A DNA stretch of 64,000 nucleotides from Hypomesus transpacificus (taxonomy: Eukaryota > Chordata > Actinopteri > Osmeriformes > Osmeridae), in contig NC_061081.1 of assembly GCF_021917145.1 (NCBI RefSeq), forward strand, positions 2,090,562-2,154,561. Reading direction: 5' to 3'. The notes beneath the pieces were generated by a model. It was given only the letters and a program-made list of their open reading frames with translations, ran no database searches and had not been told where the DNA came from. Positions 49,769-64,000 of the stretch are shown one piece after another (position 1 is the stretch's first letter; each line of letters opens with the position of its first letter). A program made the position numbers and the translations under genes.

Positions 49769-52700
49769 ATGGTTCTGATCTGGACTCAGTTTGGTGTCAA
49801 AAACAAGAATGTTAACGTCAAGTGCAAGGTCCGCCCTATGCACAGGGATGACAGCTCGAATTCCACATCTTCTGGGGTGAGTTACATTATTTTTTATAAC
49901 GTTTTATACTTAGCTATTTAATTTTGCAAATGATTGTAGCCTATCTGATCTTATTTTAAGTTACCTGAAACAAAACACTCTGAAAGTTGTGTTTTCTGAT
50001 ACGTATGTTTCCTGGATGTCACTGGTAACAGAAAGTTGAATATTGGACTGTAATTATCAGAAAATGTTGAATATGAATTGACAATGTGCAATTAAGCTTA
50101 TATGTTGTAGAGGAGATGCATTTGATAAACACAACAGAGCGAAAATGTAACTAGCTATAAAGTGAACGGTATTTTAGACAATGTACATCTGGACTTGTAT
50201 TATTCATAGCTTAGCTTCATCGTTTAAAAAACAGTCGGCGTTTCTGAGCCGTTCTAGCCAATGGGGGCACTGAGCGTTTCCGATAGGAGGTACCGTCAGC
50301 ATCACGAAGCATGCAAGCACATGAGTGCCCCCCTCCTCACGTTTTGAGCATTGTAAATGCACAGTACAGATATCTGCATTAGGGGGAAAGACCCCCGGAG
50401 ATATGGAGCCTTAAGATGAAATAAAGAGCCTCAGCTATTGGCCGGATTTTCACGTGAGATAAGCAGCCTCCAATGCAGTGCCCGTGATTAGATGACAAGA
50501 ACGGGGATTGGGTGCATTGTGGTGAACTAATTCGTGTTCAAAGCTCTCTGTGATCAGATCTGATTGACAGCCAATTTGATCTCCAATGCAGCATTGAATT
50601 AAAGCTAAATTAAAACAAGTTTCAAATGAATGTACCTACTGGGTCAAATTCCTGAAAATAGTGACTCAGCTATAGCTGTACCCAGGCCATTATCAGAGAG
50701 GTGTTGAATGTCACAAAGTGCTGGTGGTTAGCATGCCCCTGCAGGATGCTTGTCATGCGCTCTACCATCGAACCATTAATGTCAGACTTAAGGAGTGGTT
50801 AAGACGTCAAGCACCCAGGGAGTTCAGCTCTGAACTCAGTCACATTCAGAATCCTTTCATTCAGCTCCAGCCTCTAGCCCGTGTACTGAAGTGGTCAGCT
50901 CCAGGACTTATAGAAACAGGATCAAGTGCATCCATTGGTGGGTGCGATGGAGATAGGGTTCAGGTTTTTCCCATTGAACGCTGATGACGGTTGATATTCA
51001 CTTATGCCTGAGAGCCGTTCTCCTGTGAGCTGTGCCGTTCTAACGCGTCACCCCCCCCCCTCCTCTGTTCCCGCAGGAGAGCAAGTCCGACCAGGAGGCC
51101 CCCTGCCTGTCCATCCAGCCCATGGGGAAGGATTACTACAAGGTCCTCGGCGTGTCGTCCGACTCCAACGAGGACGAGATCAAGCGGGCGTACAGGAAGA
51201 TGGCCCTGAAGTTCCACCCCGACAAGAACAGCGAGGCCGACGCCGAGGACAAGTTCAAGGAGATCGCGGAAGCCTACGAGATCCTCACAGACCCCAAGAA
51301 GAGGAGCATCTACGACCAGTTCGGAGAAGAAGGTGAGAGGTGCTTCCGCAGGTCTTCTGTCTTCTAAAGACTTGACCTCTAGAGGTTGCCCTGCTGTCGC
51401 GTACAAGGGATCAGTGTAGTAACCTTGCAAAGATTCCAACCCGTGAGTCCTCAAACCATGTATCTGTTGAAGGATGTATGTGAGGAAGGAGTAAGTGGTA
51501 GCAGTCCTACATGGGTAAATATAGATGAAGTCGTGTCTCCGCTATAAACCGGGCATGGGCTCCTGGGAGGCGTGCACACATGCGCTGTAGACACACCACC
51601 AACAGAAAAGAAAAAAAGAATTTAGCTCCAAACCTCAAAGTGCCAGATTTAAATTTAGTAAGCCCCCCCAGAAGTAGGGTGTTAATATGAATGAGTGAGG
51701 GCGGGGTTGAGAGTGGCAAGATTAAAGTCAACTTGAAGGAGGGGAGTTTCTAAAGAAGTGCTGCCATGGTAGAAAACACAAACCCAGGGAGCTCTGAACT
51801 GAAATGTCTTTTCCTCTCCTCCTCTGTGCCAGGTCTTAAGAACGGAGGCGGAATGTCCATGTCGGGTCAGACCAACTCCCCTCACTACAGTTACCACGGC
51901 GATGCCCACGCCACCTTCTCCTCCTTCTTCCGCGGCTCCGACCACTTTGACATCTTCTTCGGGACGGACGCCGACGGCGAGGACGACCTCTTCAACCCCT
52001 TCAGCCGCTTCACCTTCAGCCACGTGGGCGGCGGCCCGCACGGCAACGAGGGCCTGCGGCGCGGCCGCCGGCGTCTCCAGGGCCTGGCCGTCATCCAGGA
52101 GCTCCTGGTCACCCTGGAGGAGGTGTTCCACGGCTGCACCAAGAGGATGAAGATCACCAGGCGGCGGCTCAACCCCGACGGACGCAGCCTGAGGACGGAG
52201 GACAAGGTGCTGGACGTGGTGGTGAAGAAGGGTTGGAAGGCCGGGACCAAGATCACCTTCCCCAGGGAGGGGGACGAGACCCCCAACAACACCCCTGCCG
52301 ACATCACCTTCGTCCTCAAGGACAAGAAACACTCCCAGTACAAAAGAGACGGCTCCAACATCGTCTACACCGCCAAGATCACCCTCAAAGAGGTAGGAGT
52401 GTGTGCTTGTGTGCGCATCACCATCCAATGGATGATGTCTTATCTATCGGCTTCCGATTTCTCACAAAAGGCAAATAATGCGGATGTAATGCTTCGGCGG
52501 AAGTGCAGTTCACTGTCTGGCCAGAATAGCACAGCAGAGGGAACAGTGTGTTCCCTCGTTTCTCAGTCAGTCTGCCTCCCTGTCCTCTCGCCCACACTGT
52601 CGGATCCTCACTTCCACAGCGTCCACCCACGCCTCCCTTACCTCATCAGCCCCTGCAGAGCGAGAGAGCAAGTGGCTAAATATAGCCTCGGTGTCGAACG

Positions 52701-53506
52701 CCCCCTCACAGTGCTCTCTCTCTCTCTCTTACACTCTCCTACAGACTCCTCTGTGCCTTTGGCACCCTCTCTCTCTCTCTCTCTCTCTCGGTTTTTCTCT
52801 CACTCTCTGGCACTTGCTCTCTCTCTCATCTAGCCCACACTGAGATGAGTTTGGCAGGCTGGTAGTCATAGACACTGTCCTCTTAGAGAGAGACCCCTCC
52901 ACCTCCGTTATTGCAGTCAGCTCACCCCCGTCTCTTTCTATGAGGCACTCATGCTCCCACACAACACCAGGATGTGGAGCCGAGATTAGGGCATTTGTAA
53001 CACTACGGCTTCCTTGCATAACAGAGGAAAACAGGCTCCTATGGGGGTGGCAGCTCCATATATTCTCTCGGTGATGTAACAAGAAAAGCTCTTCAGATGT
53101 AATGGGCCTGTTAGATAAGACCTACTCAAGGTGCAGGGCCATTTATGATAAATATGGGGTCTGCCAATGGATGTGTTATGAAACCAGATGTTCTCACATA
53201 ATAGGTTCAGTACATAACATGTCTGGAAAGTTGCCTAATCTTCCTTGTTCTTTCTCTCTGTCCTTTCTCCAGGCTCTGTGCGGATGCACGGTGAACGTGC
53301 CCACCCTGGACAACCGGATGATGCCGTTGCCGTGCAGCGACGTCATCAAACCAGGCGCCATCCGCAGGTTGAGGGGCGAGGGGCTGCCCCACCCCAAGAT
53401 GCCTGCCCAGCGTGGGGACCTGGTGGTGGAGTTCCAGGTGCTCTTCCCTGACAGAATACCTCCCCAGTCCCGCGAGATCATCAAGCACAGCCTGGCCAAG
53501 TGCTAG
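49769..53506 (+). CDS. dnajb5: DnaJ homolog subfamily B member 5 (Hsp40), 4 exons, 385 aa
   Basis: A type II Hsp40 co-chaperone that delivers clients to Hsp70 and stimulates its ATPase. Exons: 49769-49876, 51077-51332, 51833-52392, 53273-53506 (TAG); phases agree. The J domain runs from [13 protein letters not shown] (residue 52) with the essential HPD at 83-85 (KFHPDKN). A Gly/Phe- and acid-rich linker follows ([31 protein letters not shown]). The two C-terminal client-binding beta domains begin near [20 protein letters not shown] and include [44 protein letters not shown] and [10 protein letters not shown]. The end is [11 protein letters not shown]. The first exon adds 51 residues before the J domain ([19 protein letters not shown]...); an isoform starting at Met52 would be a plain J protein of 334 residues. 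DNAJB5 rather than DNAJB1/4 is chosen from the C-terminal sequence and linkage to vcp. Exon 3 is GC-rich. Confidence 0.9.
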
Positions 53507-54536
53507 CCTGCCTTTTACATACCTGCCTGTTTGCCTGCCTGACATCAAGGCCACAGTTTCAACTGGTGCAACACTGAAATCCAGTCTGAGCCTTTGCTAT
53601 TGGTGCTATGGCAACCAATCACAACCTCGTTTTGTACTTGGGGGGGCTATTGACAAGTGAAAATGGACTGAAGATTTGAGAGTGAGTTGGAAAGCTAGAG
53701 AATGATTAGCTTTTTGTTGAAACTGCAGACACTATCGGCATGATTGTTTGACATTGACAGCTCCGTGTGAAGAGCTGTGTGTTCTGATAAAAGGATTGCT
53801 GAGTGTCTGTCTGGAAGCATGCACAGTGTCCAATCTGTCTCTTACATTCAAAGGGATAGGAGCTGTTACTGTATACTACAGGCCTATATCAGGGACTCAG
53901 TGTTCTACTCTAACGTGTGTAGACTTCCTGAAACCTGACCAGTAGAATCACGTGAATTAAGTTGTATGTCGTTCATATGACTGCAGTTTTACATTGATTT
54001 ATTACAATATCAAAAATGTACTTGTGTACAAAAACAGTAAACTTTGTCTCTAAGAGAGATTCCTTTGTCAAATGTTCAATTGAATTATTTGAAAAGTTTG
54101 TATATAGCTGTTAGACTCAGATGTTTATGTATAGGCTAATGTTTATTCAATTGACATGAGAAGCATGGTGTATCAATAAAAACTTGTTGAATAATATTCT
54201 TTGCACTGGTCATGATCTGGTCATATGGACAGTTCACTACAAGTTACTGTAAACCACAGATGGCGGTAAAGAACAACCATTTGCAGTACAATTACCTAAA
54301 TATAACATGAGAGAATAGATTATAATGGATGAAATGAATAGAACAGCAAGATACAAATGAGTATAACAGAAATTAACATTTGAAAAACAGGAGATAGAGA
54401 AAATATAGGATACGAGATCCCTTGCTGCTGGACTACATAAAATGACAGCCTGGAATGCTACAGAAGGCTTCATCTGGCAGGAGACAAGACTACCACAGCT
54501 CTCTGCTTCCATCTAGTGGCTTATATATATAGAGAG
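53507..54536 (+). other. dnajb5: dnajb5 3' UTR and downstream region
   Basis: AT-rich sequence with the polyA signal AATAAA at 54175-54180, giving a 3' UTR of about 0.7 kb. The next 350 bp up to the hAT element show no feature. Confidence 0.6.
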
Positions 54537-55330
54537 TAGTGATGGGAAGTTCGGTTCTTTTTACTGATTCGGTTCTTTGAATCTCGTTCAGTAAAATGAA
54601 CGAATCTTTTTTCGAGTCATTTGTTCATTTCAGAATAATTTATATTATATTTATTTATATTTCAAAAAAAATTCCTGCATTAAAATAATGTATCATGAGT
54701 TTGTATGATTTGGTCATGTATTATCACACTAGCATTTAATTATCACGTCAAACAATTACACTGCACTAAACTGTAAGTGTAAATGTAAAGTGAAAATAAC
54801 AAAACCAGTCAGTATGATGACTTGAGCGAATATCATTCATTCACGTCTTACTAAAACAGCGGCCACGCGAAAGGGAATAAGGAAACTGTTTCCTCTACTA
54901 AAAAATACAATGCGGGTCACGTGAAAAAAGGATCCAAAGACTCGTAGAAAGACCGAGTCGGGGAAGGAACTAATCATTCGTTTCCTCTAGCTACAGAGCC
55001 TATGCAGGTCACGTGAAAAATTATCCAAAGACTCGTAGAAAGACCGAGTCGGGAAAGGAACGAATCGTTCGTTTCCTCTTGCTACAGCCTATACAGGTCA
55101 CGTGAAAAATGACCCAAAGACTCGTAGAAAGACCGAGTCGGGAAAGGAACGAATCGTTCGTTTCCTCTAGCTACAGAGCCTATGCAGGTCACGTGAAAAA
55201 TGATCCAAAGACTCGTAGAAAGACCGAGTCGGGAAATGAACGAATCACTCGTTGAGAGGACTCGTTACTCCCGAGTCCTTATAAGGATTCGTTCAAAATG
55301 AACGAATCGTTCACGAACGACACATCACTA
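54537..55330. mobile_element. Non-autonomous hAT-type transposon with 8-bp target duplication
   Basis: The 794-bp element starts TAGTGATGGGAAGTTCG and ends CGAACGACACATCACTA, inverted termini matching at TAGTGATG and in the following TTCG-rich part. It is flanked on both sides by the identical octamer ATAGAGAG (54529-54536 and 55331-55338), the duplication size made by hAT transposases. The interior has no transposase but carries four tandem units of about 90 bp. Confidence 0.85.
54905..55250. repeat. Four tandem units of about 90 bp inside the hAT element
   Basis: Units begin at GGTCACGTG (54914, 55008, 55096, 55188; spacing 94, 88 and 92 bp). Each contains the E-box palindrome CACGTG, then CCAAAGACTCGTAGAAAGAC and a near-palindromic CGAATCGTTCG-type block. 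Confidence 0.88.
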
Positions 55331-55540
55331 ATAGAGAGAAGTATATTCTGTTGTATGCCAGAATGTTTTTGCATTCTCACCAACTGGACTGCATATCAGA
55401 CAGGAACAGAGCTCAATTAATCAGAATAAATTAACAGGTTACACCTGGTTTGCTCTCCGACATTGGTAGGACCAGGCATTCGTCTGCAAAGCAAAACAAG
55501 TTTCTTAAAACAGGGATTTGCCCTTACTAACGTTGTAGCC

Positions 55541-55801
55541 ATGTGCATTTGCATGGACATGTTCATTTCAAACGTTGCAGATAGACGTAGACTACACATG
55601 GGACCAAACTATAACATGAAATTCGAGGTCCCTTCGAGGTTCAAAATCCAAGCAACAGTAAATCGCAGAGCAGACTTGCCTAGACCGATGTTGATTGGCG
55701 GATCATTAGGCTACACCTGCGTTCACTGGGACAAGGAAACCAACTTTAGATTGATTGCAAATGGTTACAATCGAACAATCGAATTTGATCTTGAATTATA
55801 G
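55541..55801 (+). other. Upstream open frame before the huluwa candidate (86 codons)
   Basis: An ATG-initiated frame (MCICMDMFISNVADRRRL...) ends with TAG 17 bp before the ATG at 55819 and in a different frame. It could be an upstream ORF in the 5' UTR, a separate small protein, or chance. I recognise no family; its composition is not low-complexity. Confidence 0.25.
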
Positions 55802-55818
55802 ATACTATTTCTGATGAG

Positions 55819-57286
55819 ATGTCGCAAATAAGCCCATCACCAAACTCAAATCTCGCTGAAGGTTTACCAATCACAAGTTTGACCCTACTTGTTCTCCTTC
55901 TTATACCATGCGTAGTTCTTTTGCTACTGTTGAACTGCCTATTTCTCGGTTACAAATTCCTAATATTATCCAGGAGAAAAAGAAAACGAGAGGATTCTGA
56001 GAGCACACTTCTACAGTCGAGTCACTCGACCCACCAGAGAATCACCAGAATATCTGAAAAACCCTTGTTACCCAATCAGGATGGGAAAAGAACATATTTG
56101 TCCATATCGGAACCAATGTTGGTACCACCCGTGACATCTTCAAGAACCTCTTCACGGGGAAATGTTGCTTTGGATCCGAGAGGGATTCACTTCTTGCGGC
56201 CAAGTGGAACGACAGGAGGACGATCGGGGTCTCTGAGGTCCCCCAGTACAATCCTGGCGACCTCGTCAACAACGCCCAACTCGAGGCCCGACTTGCACCG
56301 CAAGTCCTGCATGTACAGCAAAAGCAAATGGTGCTGTAGCGCCCCAGTCTTACCGCTTTCCAGTGACTCTGAGACGGAACGGACACACCGTGTGCCCCCC
56401 AATACACCATGTATCACAGAATTAAACGACGCTGTTTCTGGTGTAAGTAGACCAGCTATGTGTTATTGAGATGCTGGACCTTAAGTGATCCCTGATATTG
56501 TCTCCTTGGAAACATGTTTGCCATCGGCAGGTTGAGTTGGGCCATATGCGCCGCAGCAGTACAATGGAGCTGCAGAATGTAGCGATCGACTCTCCTGAGC
56601 ACTTGTTTGACAAGGTCCTGTTTGAGAGCGAGTACGCTTGCATCCCCCCCGAGGCTTCCTGTATTGCCGCATCTGTCAACTCCACCACCGTGGGGCCAGG
56701 ACTTGACAGCGACTTTGGTGCAAGTGCAGGTATGGGTCTCCTAAAAGTAAATCAATCAGCGGTTCTTCTATACGAGACATAGCCTACAGCAGGGGTACTC
56801 AATTAGAAACTCAAAAGTTCCATTCACCAGATTTCTATTCCGGCATTGATGGTTTATTTTTTTGGCCCTTACCTCAGAGTTCTGGGGGTAATTTTGTTCA
56901 ATGTCTCAATGCGTTGTGTCATAGTGACGATTCACGTTAGCTCTACCACTGTTGACAAGGGCAACCGTCTCATTGCAGATTAAACCGGTTTTGTGCTCCC
57001 CACCGGCAACACAAATGCATACTTGTCAGTCCATTCGGCCTACAGCTATTACATCATGCTCGAAACTTATGGCATATAATGTCTCTTATTTCGGTTTTCT
57101 TCCATGTCCTCAGGTGTCTCTCTCCGGATCTTGTCCGCTGACAGCGACGGTCTTTGTAACGGGGCCTCTGCCTCCGCCTTGGAGTGGGATTACTACTACT
57201 ACGACCCTTGCTACGTCAGACAGAACAACATACCCAAGCACAAACACCACCGACCTGCAATGCATAGCAGGCAGTACTGGGTGTAA
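55819..57286 (+). CDS. hwa: Huluwa-like single-pass membrane protein (maternal dorsal determinant), 3 exons, 331 aa
   Basis: Huluwa is a maternally supplied plasma-membrane protein that in zebrafish and Xenopus triggers dorsal axis formation by promoting Axin degradation and stabilising beta-catenin without Wnt ligand. Exons: 55819-56442, 56531-56729, 57114-57286 (TAA); donors GTAAGT and GTATGG, phases agree. A short extracellular N-terminus (MSQISPSPNSNLAEGLP) precedes one hydrophobic segment at about 20-45 (LLVLLLIPCVVLLLLLNCLF). A basic stop-transfer stretch (RRKRKR, 52-57) and a long Ser/Thr-rich cytoplasmic tail follow. The tail holds PPNTP at 193-197, close to the PPNSP motif reported as needed for Axin binding, and RRSST at 215-219 within HMRRSSTMEL. 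It ends HHRPAMHSRQYWV with a tyrosine run (WDYYYYDP) before it. The identification rests on architecture and remembered motifs, not on a search. There is no signal peptide. The gene lies tail-to-tail with vcp. Confidence 0.72.
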
Positions 57287-57611
57287 GAACGGTGCTTTTT
57301 AAGTGTAATGTTTTAATGTATTAACTATTTATTTTGTTGCAATGTATTTTTATTTTCGAAAAGAAAACCACGTGTTAGCCATAAACCACAATCATTTTAG
57401 CACTACCTTTAGTTTGTCATCTTTGAAAAGCATTCACTTTCTTTGTTTTTACAGTCGTTTGACACTTTCAATCACTTATATTCACATTACGGTACTTTTC
57501 ACTTCATGTTAAGATTGTCCCACGTTTTCTGAATGAAGCACTTTGTTATCACATATACTTTTAATATCCACTGTTGTTGCCTCAAATGTTTTCTAAACTT
57601 CACTGATATCA

Positions 57612-57617
57612 AATAAA
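57612..57617 (+). terminator. hwa: Likely polyadenylation signal of the huluwa candidate
   Basis: AATAAA about 325 bp after the stop codon, in AT-rich sequence. The minus-strand vcp transcript probably ends within about 100 bp of this point. Confidence 0.55.
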
Positions 57618-57650
57618 GAATGTATATAATACACAACAAATCCTACATCA

Positions 57651-57743
57651 TTTATTATTTCAGTTCAGCTTTAGAATAATGACAATAAGAAACGCTATGC
57701 AAAAGATTTCACACATTGATGCATTTTCTCCAGTTAATTTATT
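57651..57743 (-). terminator. vcp: vcp polyadenylation signals
   Basis: On the minus strand AATAAA occurs at 57743-57738 and again at 57656-57651, giving a 3' UTR of about 0.5-0.6 kb after the vcp stop at 58251. Confidence 0.5.
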
Positions 57744-58250
57744 GTTTTTTTCTTTCATACAACTCAATTTTCCAACGTTCCCCCCCCCCCCCCCCTCACC
57801 CCCATCCCCATAACATTATACGCTATATTCATAAAAAAATGACAAGTCATAAAGCAATAACCCTCTCCCCTTTCTAAGTGGCCAGCGCTGCTCTTTCCAC
57901 TGGGTTGGAGAGGGGTGACCCATACGGATCCAAACACACTCAGACCCGACTCCAACGAGCCCACGCCCGCCCCAAATCCTTCCAAAGTGGGATATAGTCC
58001 TCCCCAGACAGGGTCCAGACAAGCTGGAACATGCTGCCTCTAACACAGAAGATGGAGGACAGGTTTCACATCTCTAAAGAATATTAATAGGATTTTTTTT
58101 TCTTTTTTCTTTTTTGTCTTACATGTGGAATGTGTGTGTGTGTATGTGTGTGTGCGCGCATGTGTGTTATTGTACAGCTTCACCAGGATGTTTAAGGAGC
58201 TTTTTGGTCCACCATGTGGCAGAGTGTTGGTCCACTGCAGGGTCAGGGGC

Positions 58251-64000
<5,750 letters not shown>

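Noticed and set aside
51682-52428. 248-codon minus-strand frame
   Set aside because: A GC-rich shadow of the dnajb5 exon on the plus strand, which has clear protein homology.
56787-56815. CAGGGGTACTCAA-like string resembling a hAT terminus in a huluwa-candidate intron
   Set aside because: The string (CAGCAGGGGTACTCAATTAG) resembles one hAT end, but no matching opposite end or target duplication could be found nearby.

Overview
This is a gene-dense stretch of a bony fish (teleost) nuclear genome. The evidence is spliced genes with GT-AG introns, vertebrate orthologues with fish-like divergence, abundant CA/GA microsatellites and minisatellites, a tRNA-derived SINE, hAT-type small elements and an apparently intact Tc1-type transposon. 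I cannot name the species. There is one 100-N assembly gap (39397-39496).

Layout, left to right. (1) wdr36, + strand, 3' three quarters of the gene (195-11605); one intron carries the Tc1 element, a SINE and a minisatellite. (2) camk4, + strand, complete (12907-25397). (3) kcmf1, + strand, complete (27580-32745); intron 4 looks like a minor-spliceosome AT-AC intron. (4) 32746-39396 holds the kcmf1 3' UTR, traces of a possible minus-strand 3' end (polyA signal near 35.21 kb) and a 12-bp minisatellite, then the gap. (5) thbs4, + strand, only the last five exons (39497-40976), cut by the gap. (6) A urea transporter (slc14 family), + strand (42062-46513), with a 0.5 kb minisatellite in its last intron. 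(7) 46514-49768, simple repeats. (8) dnajb5, + strand (49769-53506). (9) A hAT-type non-autonomous element with an 8-bp target duplication (54537-55330). (10) A three-exon membrane protein gene (55819-57286) that I identify as the maternal dorsal determinant huluwa (hwa). (11) vcp/p97, minus strand (58251-63595), complete except for a tiny first exon beyond the window.

The genes do not form one pathway. Two neighbourhoods match human linkage: WDR36-CAMK4 on human 5q, and DNAJB5-VCP on human 9p13. The most notable points are the huluwa candidate between dnajb5 and vcp (single transmembrane segment, PPNTP and RRSST-type motifs), the U12-type AT-AC intron of kcmf1, the seven-fold copying of the camk4 exon 3 splice-donor sequence inside a CA microsatellite, the minisatellite amplification of an intron 3' end in wdr36, and a GC-AG intron in vcp. 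All exon boundaries were read by eye from splice consensus, reading phase and remembered family sequence; none is confirmed by transcript data.
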